This document shows, piece after piece, positions 1 to 11,416 of a stretch of 64,000 nt of DNA. Position 1 is the first letter of the stretch. Each line of letters begins with the position of its first letter. Source of the stretch: Gnomoniopsis sp. IMI 355080 (Eukaryota; Ascomycota; Sordariomycetes; Diaporthales; Gnomoniaceae); contig JAPEVC010000193.1 in assembly GCA_027946555.1 (NCBI GenBank), positions 1 through 64,000 on the forward strand, written 5' to 3'. Position numbers and translations under genes: made by a program. The notes under the pieces are model-generated. The model did no database searches. It was not told the DNA's origin and worked only from the letters and a program-made list of their open reading frames with translations.

Positions 1-1370
1 GTTGGAGAGAATCGCCGCAGCTTGATGCAGCGGCGTGATGGAGAACGGAAAAGTCGTTCAGAGATGCTGGGCAAGGAAAACAAGATCTGATCTTCAGGCA
101 ATGGAGAGTGGGTTTCGCTGGTGGGGAAGGCTGGACACAAGGTTGATGGTTGATAGTGAAATGTGCAGCGTACATGTCTCCAGGCATCGGCGCTGGCACT
201 CGCACCAGCGGCCCCTGACGATGAACCTGAACAGAATAATGATGTGCGCGTGGCTGCTGCTGCTAGTCGCGAGAGTGGCCAAACACGAGACCGCTGGGCA
301 TTTCGATGTCGATTTCGATTTCGAGATGGATCTTCGGGGGGCCCGGGTGGAGTCTGGTACCTCAGCCCTCTTCTTCGTCGCGGTCGATGGTCGACTCGAA
401 ACTCGACTCAGCGATGGGCCGCCGGTGCTGAACGCGGGTCCAGCCACTGACTTGGGGTAGGTAATGTATGATCTCTCAAGGCTCCTCGCACTGCAGCCTG
501 GTGGTCGACCAGGGCCCGGATTGACACCTCAATCCCGATGAGAGGGTGCAGAGGTGTCTGGAGATGGGCTTGAATGGTGTTGATAGTCGTCAGCGCGTGT
601 TGCGCGGGGGGTGCAGGCTGGAGGGTTGTTGCGTGAGACGTGTCGGGCGGTGTCTCTGACGAGGTCTCTGGAGGGAATAACGGATAAAGTGTGGAATTGA
701 AGGTTGCAACTTGCAGAGTGACAAGTCGGAGGGCTGCCCTGGCCCGTCTGTGTTACAGCCGCAGTTGGCCCGATCCGGCTTAGCGGACAGCCAGCAGCGG
801 ATGGGGGGTTTGCAGGCTTGTCTCGGCGCCCATGGCAGTGACGATTTGACAGACACCCTTGCACCTGCAGATCGCCCTGACGGCCGATAAGGTTAGCCCG
901 AACACAGTCCCGCCAGCCCTGTCGATTCATCAACGTGCTTGGCCCCTTCAAGGTTTTAAGGATTTTCTGGGTACTTGATGCTATGGCCACGCCAGGGGTC
1001 GAATCAGATCAGACCTCTAGACAGGATTTTTGTTCGAACTGTCACACCAGATGAATGTATATCAACGCTTCTGTTACGAGGATGAGATGAGATGAGAGTA
1101 CAAAAGGGCACATACATACAGACCTTGTGATAAAAGATATCGTTTGTTCTTTCCAGGTTGTATCAATAGAGTGACATAGTATTGTATCTACGCCACAGGA
1201 ATTGCTCTTCCCGATGTGAGCCCAGAATTTTCCCAATATCGTCCCACCCACGTCGACTCGGCAAAGTCTTTCCTTGCCCTCAATACTCGCATCAACTGGG
1301 GCGAACAAACTTCGGACGATTGTCCACATCGCAGCGTCAAGGCTACTCGGAGAGTACACCCACCGTCAAA
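1..1370. other. Left-edge region without a supported gene; promoter side of deoxyhypusine synthase
   Basis: Several short open frames overlap here on both strands, but none has a recognisable domain, a good start context or splice signals. The first 450 bases could hold the 5' part of a minus-strand gene leaving the window on the left, but I cannot support a model. The last 300 bases are the promoter and leader of the deoxyhypusine synthase gene. I see no clear TATA box, as is common for housekeeping genes. Confidence 0.4.
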
Positions 1371-2474
1371 ATGGCTGCACTTGACGAGGATGCAAAGGCA
1401 AAGGAGGCCGTCTTCGTTAACTCCCAGCTGCCTACATCCGACCCTGTCCAGCAAATCGACCTCGACAAGCTTGCGCGCCCTCTCACAGTCGACGACATCT
1501 TGGGAAGCATGCGGACTATGGGCTTCCAGGCTACCGAGGTTGCCAAAGCCGTCGACATTATCAACAATATGCGCGCATGGCGGGACCCGGAGACCGGTGA
1601 CAGAACTTCCGTCTTCTTAGGCTACACCTCCAACCTCATCTCCTCTGGTCTGCGAGGCTATCTACAGTTCCTTGTCAAACACAACCACGTCTCATGTATC
1701 GTTACTACTGCCGGTGGCATCGAGGAGGACTTCATCAAGTGCCTGGGCAAGACCTATATGGGAAGCTTTACAGCTCCTGGCGCTGAACTACGCGCCAAGG
1801 GTCAGAATCGCATCGGGAATTTGATCGTGCCCAACGACAACTACTGCAAGTTCGAGGACTGGATCATCCCCATCTTCGACAAGATGCTTCAAGAGCAGGA
1901 GGAAAGCCGTGTCACTGGCAAGCACCTAGATGTCCATGGCGAGGAGGTTGATGGCTGGCTGTGGTGGACACCCTCCAACATCATCGCGCGGCTAGGTAAG
2001 GAGATTAACAACGAGGAGTCAGTCTACTACTGGGCCTACAAGAACAGGATCCCCGTCTTTTGCCCAGCCCTCACCGATGGCAGTATTGGCGATATGCTTT
2101 ACTTCCATTCTTTCAAAAGCAGTCCGCAGACACTCGATGTGGAGATTGGCAGAGACATTCGACGGCTCAATACCATTGCGGTGCGGGCGAAGCGGACGGG
2201 TATGGTCATTCTCGGGGGAGGCGTTGTAAAACACCACATTGCCAACGCCAACCTGTTCAGGAACGGGGCAGATTACGCTGTCTACATCAATACGGCCCAA
2301 GAGTTTGATGGCAGCGATGCGGGTGCTCGGCCGGACGAGGCCGTGAGCTGGGGCAAGATCAAGGCTGCTGCCGAGACGGTCAAGGTGTACCAGGAGGCCA
2401 CCGCCTGTTTCCCATGGATTGTGGCTGCTACTTTCGCAAAGGATATGAAGGAGGGCGAAGCTGCCAAGGCATAA
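1371..2474 (+). CDS. DYS1: Deoxyhypusine synthase
   Basis: A single exon encodes 367 residues, close to the 369 of the human enzyme. Deoxyhypusine synthase transfers the aminobutyl group of spermidine, with NAD, onto one lysine of translation factor eIF5A; this is the first step of hypusine formation and acts in the cytosol. Visible family blocks are TSNLISSGLR (86-95), TTAGGIEED (112-120), WWTPSNIIARLGKEINNE (198-215), CPALTDGSIGDM (231-242), ILGGGVVKHHIANANL (280-295) and YINTAQEFDGSDAGARPDE (305-323). The lysine that forms the enzyme-substrate imine is Lys329 in VSWGK, at the same number as in the human protein. I chose the ATG at 1371 because the sequence before it is not family-like and the context (TCAAAATGG) is good; the open frame runs upstream without an ATG. 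No intron is evident. Confidence 0.97.
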   Translation: MAALDEDAKAKEAVFVNSQLPTSDPVQQIDLDKLARPLTVDDILGSMRTMGFQATEVAKAVDIINNMRAWRDPETGDRTSVFLGYTSNLISSGLRGYLQFLVKHNHVSCIVTTAGGIEEDFIKCLGKTYMGSFTAPGAELRAKGQNRIGNLIVPNDNYCKFEDWIIPIFDKMLQEQEESRVTGKHLDVHGEEVDGWLWWTPSNIIARLGKEINNEESVYYWAYKNRIPVFCPALTDGSIGDMLYFHSFKSSPQTLDVEIGRDIRRLNTIAVRAKRTGMVILGGGVVKHHIANANLFRNGADYAVYINTAQEFDGSDAGARPDEAVSWGKIKAAAETVKVYQEATACFPWIVAATFAKDMKEGEAAKA

Positions 2475-3533
2475 ATGATGTCTGGGTTCTTGTTCCCTGC
2501 TTTCTGTGGCACGTTTGACATACTGCGTCTACACACGTCAGAAGGCATAGGGATATTCTCACGAGAGACTATCCTTGGACAATCTTCCGGATACATACCC
2601 GATCCACTACGTCTATTGGAGACCCCCTGTCTAGAGAGCCTCCGACCGGAGATATTGTCTGAATACCTAAGTACGTTGCCATTCTCTGTCTCACTTCTAA
2701 TGGTGCATCTCGTTGACAGAAATGACAGATCACGCAAAATGCAATATGTCAAATGTCAATTTCAATTAGGTAGGCGGGGATACTCCACCGCTTATGAACT
2801 ATCCTACACTGCTTCCAAACCATGGAATCGACGCGAGATAACAGACCGATGTTTCTGGAGCACAGAGAGTGTGCTCTCCCCCACCCATTCTCCTGTCCCT
2901 CTCGAGCAGCCAATTCGCCATTAATTTTCCTCTCCCTTCTCACGTCCATAACGGTGGGACCACAAACTTTGTGTTCTCTTTACCTCCCTTTTTCTTCCTC
3001 CTCCTTTTTCTTCTTCTTACTTGTCTGTGTCTGTTGACCACTTTTCTTTCGAGACCATTTGTTCAACTGATAATCAAGGCGAAGACCGTTTTCCGTTTTG
3101 AAAGTTCCGCTTGCGTTGACTGGGCCGATAGTCCAAGTCGAGATCCTCAGGATTCGTGTGCCAAGTCATCGCAAACTGGCCAGTGCGCGCCGCCTCCAGG
3201 TCCCTTTCATCCACCATCGCAAGCCAACTTTGGTCACCAATTGCCCCCTAACCTGACGAAGACGCATTTGTTTCCCCCAATGAAAGGTCAAAGTATGGCA
3301 GGCGATACCGTCCATTTTGTCTGCCGTTCTCGCTTCGTCTATGGAAAGGTGGTTGTCAGTAATGTTGACAATCGAAAAGACCGTCAGGCTTACCCTGCAA
3401 ATCAGGCAAACAAGAAGCATTGTGATGTTGCTGCGTTACGAGACCGCTCAGAAGAACTGTTCGAGTCACTGTTCCTGAAGACGTTTAGTCATTTTGTAAA
3501 TCAAGGCTCTTCATCTTCGTGATGACGATGAGC
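2475..3533. other. Intergenic region between convergent genes
   Basis: This holds the 3' flanks of deoxyhypusine synthase and of the convergent gene at 3534-6068. A strong pyrimidine tract lies at about 2987-3050. Open frames of up to 217 codons cross it, but they are low in complexity with no recognisable product. Confidence 0.5.
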
Positions 3534-6068
3534 CTACTGCGAGCGAGGAGGTTGGCGGTGCTGGCCAGAGCCCGAAGGACGGCCACGACCACCCTCAAGC
3601 GGGTTCACGTTGACGTCCATCGAGCCCGTGGGAAACTGTGACCAATCCCCTCCCGTCAAAGGCGGGAACGCCTCGCCAGCAGGAGGCGGGCTCTCAAGCT
3701 GCAAGCCCAAGTGTCGTTCCATCAGATCCATTAAGCGCGCGTTGGGTTGCTCTTGGCTGATGTCGGGCGGAGCTTGGCCTTCGGCTCCACCACCAAATAC
3801 GTACGGGCTCGGTGCAGGCCTGGCCACGCGGTTGTCAGCAGCGCCGCCGATCTGGCCCGACGCAACGAGATTGCGGTAGTCAAAGTTGTGCACGCGCAGC
3901 GGGCCGCCGCCGTCGTCGCCACTTGCACTGACCGGGTCGCTGGAAGCGATGGTGTCCGTGTTGGGGGACATCAGGCTGGGCTCATCGCGCTCGGCGGCGT
4001 GAAGCAAGTTGGAGTCTGCGCGGAAAGAGAAAGGGACGCCGGAACGGCGACGGGGCTCATTGGACTCCTGGTCAGTGTCGTCAGTGGTACCGATATTGCC
4101 AGCGTGGAGAGTGCCGGGCATGCGAGGGCCGATGATCCGGCCCTTGCGATGAGCAGTAGGACGCTGAGCCACTTTTCCGTTGTAGGCGCGTGGGTTCTTG
4201 TGCAGATTGGCGTCTTGGACGGGGTTGGCATCTTCGGCATCAGAATGCTCTCCAACCAGGGTTGCGTCTTCGTCATCGTCGGACTTGTCCTCGACATCGT
4301 CCATGATGAGATCCACCTTGGTGGTAACAGATCCCTCCTCGTCACTGGTATACCTGGTCTTCGCTTGGTGTTCAGAACTGGAGGCGCCCTCTCCATTGTT
4401 GTTCTCGTTGCCGGCCGTCTGCTTCATCTTTGCCTTTCGCTGTTCCTCCATCTCCTCAGCCTTCTCTTCCTCTTCTGCCTTTCTCATGGCCTCCCTGACC
4501 GCCACGCCGAGGCGCCTCTTCTGATTCTCCTCCCAGTCCACCGCGCCACGAGTATTGCTGGTTGGCCACTGGCCCATCGCTCCCCTAACACGCAACTTAT
4601 ACATAGTCTCCTGGTTCTTGACCCTCTGGGGCGCATGGGGATCGTAGACTGGCTCCTTTTCCTCCAGATGCGCGATCGCCTCCTTCACAGGCTTCTTCAG
4701 GTTCTTGCGGAGGGAAGGCTTGGTGAACATGGGGTCGTCAATGACAGGCGGCTCGATCCAGGGACCGTCGGGACCCGTGGTGAAGCCCCACGTCTTGTTG
4801 TGGCTGGACGCAGCACCACCACTACCGCGCGACGAGCGTCCAGGAGGAGGCGGAGGTGGAGGCGGTGGCGCCGACGAAGTTGGAGGGGGTGCAGGAGCTG
4901 CAGCTCCTCCAGAGCCGCCGCCTCTGCCTCTACCCTTGCCCTTTCTGCGCGAGCCAGCTATCGCAACTGCAGCCTCGCGGGCGGCTTTGCGCGACGGACG
5001 GGTGCTGAAGCTCGTGTCACGCTCGATGGGGATGTTGGCGGGGGAGGCGACCGCAGGCATAGGAGTCGCGCTCGCGCTCGAGGCAGCAGAGTCATCTTTA
5101 CCATTGTAGCCAACCTTCAAATCCTGCAGTGGCTTCATCTTCTCGTCTTTCAGTGCGTCAGACTTGATCTTGATGCCCTCGGCACCCTCAGAGTGCTGCT
5201 GGTCGACGGCGGCGAGCGAGGAGACTGTCTTCAAGCTTTGCGTGGTGGGCTTCGCCTCTTGGTTGGTTGGCAACTGCACGAGGTTCTCGGTGTCGGAAGG
5301 CGCCAATTCGTTTGACTCGCTGCTGGGCACACCGTTGCTACTGCGACCTGTGTAAATTGAGGTCTCGTCGTTTTGGAGTGTGGGCAGGTGATTGATGCGC
5401 TCGAAGGTGGGAAGGTGTGGTGACAGGGTAGGAAAGGGAACAGGAACGCTGTTGGGTCGCTCAAGAGTGGATCTCTCGGTGAGAAGAGGTGACTTGTTTG
5501 CGTCGAGTGGTGAACAGAGCAAGTTGTCGTTGTTTGAAGAAGGTCCCGTTATGGGAGAATCAACCTGAACGGCGGACTTGTTCAAGTGGTCAGTGCTTGA
5601 GCTGTCGTTGGGAGCAGGCTCGGTGTTGGGCGTTGTTTGCAGATGAGTGGGGTCTTGATCACGGTCGTTCTTCTTTGACTCGACTTTGCCGTGTTGGATC
5701 TTGTACTTCTTCTGGGCAGGGCTGTCGGTCAACCGGCGACGAACATAAGATGGAACTGGAGTCTCAGCCGCGGAGCGTGGGCCGATACTCTTCGACTCGT
5801 TTAGCATCTTCTTTCTCCACTCCTCCGCCTTCTTGCGGTTATGCGCACGTTCCTTCTTCTTGAGTTCCTCGAACCGCTTCGCTTTGGGGCCATTGCTCTG
5901 CAACTCCTTCAACTTGTCCTTGGCCACTTGAGCCTTCGCATAACGTTCCTCGCGTGCCTGTTGGGCAGACATCTTGGGCTTCATGTCTGCGGCAACTTGG
6001 CTGGCCTCTGTCGCCTTTGCGTATCGTTCGTCACTTGCCTGTTGGACAGCAGACATACTTGGTTCCAT
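3534..6068 (-). CDS. Large intrinsically disordered protein of unknown function
   Basis: An uninterrupted 844-codon frame on the minus strand. I do not recognise the family. The N-terminus has two near-copies of a 27-28-residue unit, each containing ERYAKA, followed by a highly charged helical stretch rich in Lys, Arg and Glu (about 40-90). Long Ser/Thr/Pro-rich disordered segments come next, then a Gly/Arg-rich patch, a run of nine prolines (about 410) and a second charged segment with EEEEKAEEMEEQRKAKMKQ (about 535-555). No membrane segment or signal peptide is present. The most ordered-looking part follows the polyproline (W-G-F-T-T-G-P-D-G-P-W, then a Lys-rich helix). The first ATG downstream of a TATA-like stretch at 6406-6415 is at 6068, which supports this start. 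It could be a scaffold or RNA-associated protein, but nothing in the sequence proves this. A 522-codon open frame on the opposite strand is a shadow. Confidence 0.75.
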   Translation of the reverse strand: MEPSMSAVQQASDERYAKATEASQVAADMKPKMSAQQAREERYAKAQVAKDKLKELQSNGPKAKRFEELKKKERAHNRKKAEEWRKKMLNESKSIGPRSAAETPVPSYVRRRLTDSPAQKKYKIQHGKVESKKNDRDQDPTHLQTTPNTEPAPNDSSSTDHLNKSAVQVDSPITGPSSNNDNLLCSPLDANKSPLLTERSTLERPNSVPVPFPTLSPHLPTFERINHLPTLQNDETSIYTGRSSNGVPSSESNELAPSDTENLVQLPTNQEAKPTTQSLKTVSSLAAVDQQHSEGAEGIKIKSDALKDEKMKPLQDLKVGYNGKDDSAASSASATPMPAVASPANIPIERDTSFSTRPSRKAAREAAVAIAGSRRKGKGRGRGGGSGGAAAPAPPPTSSAPPPPPPPPPGRSSRGSGGAASSHNKTWGFTTGPDGPWIEPPVIDDPMFTKPSLRKNLKKPVKEAIAHLEEKEPVYDPHAPQRVKNQETMYKLRVRGAMGQWPTSNTRGAVDWEENQKRRLGVAVREAMRKAEEEEKAEEMEEQRKAKMKQTAGNENNNGEGASSSEHQAKTRYTSDEEGSVTTKVDLIMDDVEDKSDDDEDATLVGEHSDAEDANPVQDANLHKNPRAYNGKVAQRPTAHRKGRIIGPRMPGTLHAGNIGTTDDTDQESNEPRRRSGVPFSFRADSNLLHAAERDEPSLMSPNTDTIASSDPVSASGDDGGGPLRVHNFDYRNLVASGQIGGAADNRVARPAPSPYVFGGGAEGQAPPDISQEQPNARLMDLMERHLGLQLESPPPAGEAFPPLTGGDWSQFPTGSMDVNVNPLEGGRGRPSGSGQHRQPPRSQ

Positions 6069-7246
6069 CTCTGCGGCAACCTGTAACTATCCGCTTACGT
6101 TTGGTAGCGGTAGCGGAAGCAGATCTGCTGTTTCTTGTGCCTGGTATGTTGGCCAAGAAAGTAGGGAACAGGGTTCTGGAGGATGATGGACAGCCTGGAT
6201 ACAAGTGATAAGTACTGTGAGAGAGGGTCCCAGATGGGTTGAATAATAGGTAGAGTGGTCAAGGTCAGGTGTTAGGAGGTGTGATGCCACCAACAGCCAG
6301 CTTTCTTGCTAGGTTTGGCTGTGCAAGTGGTGTTTGAAAGTTGGCTTGAAGATGAAGTCTGAGGTTTGAAGTTTGAATTGTCTTTGTGCCTCAAGCTATG
6401 TGGGCATATATATATCGAGGGATCGCTTAGTCGTTATATGGGGAGGACGCTTAGTCGTCTTGTGACTCGTGTACATCGTGAGAAAGGCGTCTCAGGCTAA
6501 AAGGTCCACCGACTTCACCCAGGGGGATCACTTCCCGGTCTTGCATAAGAAGGCTTCACGTATTCCTGTATGTTGGTAAGCTGGTGGAGCTTCAGTATTG
6601 ACTACAAGAAACCATGATAAGGTATGCTTTACTTGATGGCATGAAATTATATTGTATGACAATCTTGCAAGATTCACTCCATTATTACATCTGATCACAG
6701 TACTTGAATCAAATCAAGACCTAAAAGGAGGAATTTTGGAATGTGAGGGGCTGATGTATTTTGATAACAGCTGCTCTCAGCCGACTTAGGTGTGCTAATC
6801 TACAGCTAGTCTTGAAGAGTAAGAATCATTTCTCGTAGCCTTGACTAACAAGATCATGATGGACGTGAAAGCCTAGATGAAGAGAGGTAATTGTATGTGA
6901 ACTTTCAAATTTGTATGATGACTTCAATGCGGCAAGTTACTTCTAGGAGAAGTGTGCCTTTAATGTGAATCACAACGAAGGTGAGAATTGACAAGGGCGG
7001 CCAGTTTGGACGTACAGGAGAGGGACACTGGAGACGATGTATGAGGAAGACCTATATCGACGGCAATGTCAAACGGCGGCAAGAAATTGTGGACTCCGGG
7101 AAGTAATTTTGGCTTATTGGCAAACTATCTCATAGCCAGCAGCATGATGTCGCTCCTTCAAGAATCTGTGCCTGATTTATGGCCAATGCATATAGCAATA
7201 TGTGACGGAACTCCAATCAAGAAGTCCTTCGCTTTCCCATCCCGCC
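6069..7246. other. Intergenic region, fairly AT-rich
   Basis: The first 400 bases are the leader and promoter of the minus-strand gene ending at 3534. The rest is AT-rich and carries only short open frames without family resemblance. The 3' flank of HMG-CoA lyase lies at its right end. Confidence 0.5.
6406..6415 (-). promoter_or_regulatory. TATA-like element upstream of the disordered-protein gene
   Basis: A run of alternating A and T on the minus strand about 340 bases before the ATG at 6068. No ATG lies between it and that start codon, so it fits as the core promoter with a leader of roughly 300 bases. A possible intron acceptor (TTACAG) sits just before the start codon. Confidence 0.45.
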
Positions 7247-8399
7247 CTATGCCCTCTTCCTTGCTCCCAACACAGCCTTTCCGACCGAGCTGTCATTCGC
7301 CTTGCCGATTTCTCCTGTGATCCACTGGCCAATATCTGTGACAGCATCCAGATCAACACCAGTGTTCATACCCAAGCTCTCCATCAAATAGACCACATTC
7401 TCCGTCGCCACGTTCCCCGTGGCTCCAGGACTATACGGGCACCCGCCCAGTCCGCCCACGGAGGAATCAAATGTCCGAATGCCATGTTCCAGTGCTACCA
7501 TGGTATTCACCAGCGCCTGTCCATAGGTATCATGGAAGTGCATAGCGACATCCTCATTTCGTATCCCCGCGGCCGTCATGCTCCGCAGCAACTGTGCCGT
7601 CCTCGGCGCCGTGCCCATGCCCGTGGTGTCGCCCAAGGCAATCTCGTCGGCGCCCATCTCCAGCAAGTCCGTCGCAATTTCTGCCACGCGGTGCGGATCG
7701 ACGTCGTAGCCCTCAAAGGGGCACCCCAGAACTACGCTGATGTACGCGCGCACGCGAATATCGGCAATGTCGCGCTTTGCGTCGGAGATCACGGAGCGGA
7801 AGCGTTCGAGTGAGGTGGCGATGTCGCAGTTGAGATTCTTCTGCGTGAAGGACTCTGTTGCGGCAGCGAAGACAGCAAGTTCGATCTCGGGCTTTCCGGG
7901 CTTGAGGTCGCGAGTGTTTTCGGTGGCGAAGGAGTCTGGGTGGGCATCGAGTATGTTGACCGCGTTGGCGAGACCCTTGGTATTGGGCGCGAGGAAAGAG
8001 TAGGTCACTGGAACTGGGGAGGCGATGTGTCCCTTCAGAATGTGTTGAAGGATCTCGTTGGAGCTATCCATCTACGCGGGTATTGTGTTGGCAATCTGAA
8101 GCAAGCTGTATTCAAGGCCAGCATACCTGTGGAACCCATTTTGGCGAAACAAAGGACCCAGCCTCTATGGTCTTGAGACCCGTCCTTGCCAGCCTCTCAA
8201 TCAACTCGATTTTCGTTGCCAGCGAAATGGATGTCTTCTCGTTCTGGAGCCCGTCACGCGGGCCCACCTCGACGATCTTCACGCGGTTGTCAAACGCCTG
8301 TTGCTGGCCGGGCGCATCTGAGGCGGTCGCTAAGGTCCGCAGACATCGCGGATATGTTCTTCGAAGCGCGTGACGCGTGAGAGGTCTCAAACACTGCAT
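7247..8399 (-). CDS. HMGCL: Hydroxymethylglutaryl-CoA lyase, mitochondrial
   Basis: Two exons, 8399-8127 and 8071-7247, are joined across a 55-nt intron (gtatgc...gcgtag) and give 365 residues. The enzyme splits HMG-CoA into acetoacetate and acetyl-CoA, the last step of leucine breakdown. The first 30 residues are rich in Arg, Leu and Ala with no acid, a typical mitochondrial presequence. Family signatures are VGPRDGLQNE (45-54, catalytic Asp49), SPKWVPQ at the splice junction, the metal-binding HFHDTYGQAL (His269, His271) and GGCPYSPGATGN with the catalytic Cys302. A stretch of about 20 residues (DAHPDSFATENTRDLKPGKP) is extra relative to the human protein. The C-terminus ends in Arg-Ala, so there is no peroxisomal CKL signal. 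The splice joins WVPQ directly to MDSSNEI, matching the family alignment. Confidence 0.96.
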
Positions 8400-9359
8400 T
8401 GTGAGCCGCAGGCCTCATTAAGGCTGCTCATGCTTTCGAGGATTGTCGTCGTGGAGAGGAGGAGAGGTGAGCTCACGGCACGTCATGCGAGGTCAGGACT
8501 CGAACGACGGCCCCAGCCGCAAATGGACCAGACGGCCCGTCTCGCTTATTACCGGCAATCTATAGTGCATGGATTCCCCGCCGCGGGGGGAAAGGCAGCG
8601 CCCCAGTCAGTGCAAATGCTCTCCCTCACTGCGCCAATCGCTGGGCAGTGGCCCAAAGTCTGTAGTCTCAACGACGTTGCCAATTTGTATGGAAAAGGCA
8701 AATTCGACTGATGGTACCTTCAAAGTACCGCAGATATTGCATTTTCTTGTATTTCCGTGCGACATTTCGTACGCACGATGAATCATAGTGGAACGCACGA
8801 CACTGGGACTCTCGTCTCGATAGCCAATTGTCCGGGTGACTTCAACAGCCAACACCAGAAATCTAGATTTTCTGCTGGCCGTGAAGCTTGTATAAGGGTG
8901 GAAAGGTGATATATTTGCATCTAGGCCACGACGATGTCTCGATGACGCGCCAATTCAGCGAGACTTGGGCTTGCAGCATGCTCCTCTGGCAGCTTATCTT
9001 GCCTTCCCCCCCTCTTCCCCCGGCAGCGGCGATCCCCTATAATAACGATTCGATGATAAGATGGCGGCGGTAGCGTTGATGCCGTCTAAGCCGTAGGTAA
9101 GACCTAGGCGCGCAACCAAAGCTTTCGCTAGGTTGTTATTGGTTCTCATAACTACGATTCCACGAATTGTGCGTTATTAGTCGAGCACACAATTGTCATC
9201 CATCGCGCTTCCTTGTTGGTGTCCCTTCTAAGCAGGCTGGGAACCCTTTTGGAGATTATTCGTGTCTCAAATACTCAGCTTCCTCCCTCGTATTTCCTTG
9301 CGTACATCTGATCTCTCGTGTCCGCCATATAGTGACGACTGCGTTGCGTTCTCGGACTC
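8400..9359. other. Divergent promoter region, HMG-CoA lyase and amino-acid transporter
   Basis: About 960 bases separate the divergent starts at 8399 (minus) and 9360 (plus). A TATA-like CTATAATAA lies near 9037-9045, and a C-rich block of CCCCCC and CCCCC runs just before it. No coding sequence is supported. Confidence 0.5.
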
Positions 9360-10861
9360 ATGTCCTACAGGTACGAGACGAAGCCTGAGGGCTACCAGCC
9401 TAATGCAGACTACGAGTCGGCAAATGTGGCAGCGGTCACAGCCCAGGGCCGATATGATTCCGCTGACGACGTCTTTGGCGATGAGGAGGGCGCTCAGGTG
9501 AGAAACATCCACTTCCAAGTCATCAAACGGGAAAATTAACATGGACGTCGCAAGATTCGTTACCGGACCATGAGCTGGCAACTCGTTTCTGCCCTCATGA
9601 TAGCTGAAATTGTCTCGAACGGCATGCTCAGCCTCCCATCAAGCCTTGCAGTCGTCGGAATGGTTCCGGGTGTCATTATCATCTTGTTTCTGGGCATATT
9701 CGCGACTTTCACGAGCTGGCTGCTGATCCAGTTCAAGTTGCACCATCCTCAGGGTGAGAAGGTCCAAGTGCATACCCAATCGCAATCGATTGTGCCTTCG
9801 TGCTGACGACAAACCAAGTACACTCCATGGGCGATGCTGGAATGCTGCTCTTTGGTCCTATCGGTCGTGACATTCTCGCAGCAGGCACAGTCATCTTTGC
9901 CGTGTTTGGAACAGGTAGCCAGCTCATTGCAGGCCAGACGGCCTTGGCCTCGCTGTCAGGCAACAAGCTCTGTGCCATGTTGTACACTGGCATCTTCACG
10001 ATACCCGTGTTTCTCTTCTCTCTACCCCGGACACTTGATCGCCTTTCCTGGCTGAGCATCCTGGCAGTCATTTCGATTCTTTTCGCCGGCATCATGGGCA
10101 TGATCGGCGCAGGCATCAATCCCACAGAGGGCAGGGTGATAGATATTTCCAATGGAGACGCGACCTTTGTCACCGCTTTTGGGTCTGTGACGAATCCTGT
10201 ATTTGCCTACGCTGGGCACTTCATGTTCTTCATCTTGATCTCAGAAATGAAGGATCCCCGGGGAGCAATGAAAGCCGCATACACTTTGCAGGGGTTCTCT
10301 ACAAGCTTCTATATTGTCTTTGCCGTCGTCACCTACTACTATCTTGGCTCCAACGTTGCCAGCCCGTCTTTCAGCTCGCTTCCTCCCGTATGGGCCAAAG
10401 CCGCCTACGGCATCGCCATCCCCAACTTTCTGATTGCAGGCTCCCTCTATTCACACACAGCCGCCAAGCTCATCTTCGTACGAATTTTTCGGCGCTCACG
10501 ACACGTGCACGAGCACACTATCCTCGGTTGGAGTGTCTGGGTGGTGCTAATTCTGCTGGCCAACGGAGCGGCCTTTGTGCTCGCCGTCGGCGTGCCGATT
10601 TTCAACTACTTGATCGGCATTGCGGCGTCGCTGTTTGCTTCATGGTATACATACGGGATCGCTGGGTTCTTCTGGTTATACGATGCGTACCACTTTGGCA
10701 TGGGGAAAGGGGAGTATACGCGGTCTTGGAAGATGACAGTTCTGTGTCTCTTAACGATTCTGGCGGGTGCGTTCATTTGTGTGGCCGGCATGTATGTGAC
10801 CGTAGATGGTATCATCGTGGCGTATCAGGATGGGACTTTGTCCGCGCCTTTCAGTTGTTAG
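9360..10861 (+). CDS. Amino-acid transporter, AAAP family (fungal Mtr-like)
   Basis: Three exons, 9360-9497, 9555-9753 and 9819-10861 (introns of 57 and 65 nt), encode 459 residues. A hydrophilic N-terminal tail of about 50 residues leads into IRYRTMSW, the entry motif of fungal neutral amino-acid permeases of the AAAP family (Pfam Aa_trans), then about eleven hydrophobic segments. VHSMGDAG, formed exactly at the second splice junction, and FGPIGRDILAAG are also characteristic of the Neurospora Mtr group. These proteins import neutral and aromatic amino acids across the plasma membrane; the substrate cannot be read from sequence. Both introns have good branch sites (ATTAAC, GCTGAC). The gene is convergent with the amylase gene. 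Confidence 0.93.
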
Positions 10862-11416
10862 ATCCAGGCACTGCAACCTAAACTACGCTCGCAAGAATCT
10901 AATTAAATACATCTACAAACCCGGCCCTTGCAAAGAACTGAAGCATATTTCCACGATGACGGTTTGGTAAAGCGTGGCCTGTACATTACAATTAATGTCA
11001 GGCCATTGTAACAGAGCCTGACTCACCGAAGGGCAAGGCTCTCAGGTGTTCCTTAGAGAAAATCTGCTGCAGGGTGGCAGTTTTTATGTGACTTCTTCTA
11101 GTTTGCTTCTACTGTCGAGAATCTGCAGCAGAGAACGCCTCCTACGTCTATTAAGGTTACCAAAGGCCCCACGACTTCTTAATTTCTCGTCCGGCCAGAT
11201 AAACAAAAATGAAACAGCGACGACCTCCGTTCTTTCTTCTATCGTTATACATGTGACTTGTACCGCGCTTTCACTCCTCGTAGATGTTGCTGTCACTGTT
11301 CTTTGTTAGCATATATCCCTCCACAAACGATGCAATCTTGACATGCCATTCCTTCATTGCTCATACCGAGCATTGGTAGGTGCAATGCAAAGAATTGTCG
11401 AGGGGAAGGGGCACAC
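10862..11416. other. Intergenic region between convergent genes
   Basis: The 3' flanks of the amino-acid transporter and the amylase gene. I see nothing coding in it. Confidence 0.5.

Noticed and set aside
3747..5315. 522-codon open frame on the plus strand, opposite the disordered-protein gene
   Set aside because: Composition (Val/Arg/Leu-rich, no domain) follows from reading the GC-rich minus-strand gene backwards; the minus frame is longer, has a start with promoter and a coherent low-complexity pattern.
7202..7813. 203-codon plus-strand frame over HMG-CoA lyase
   Set aside because: Antisense shadow of a conserved enzyme.
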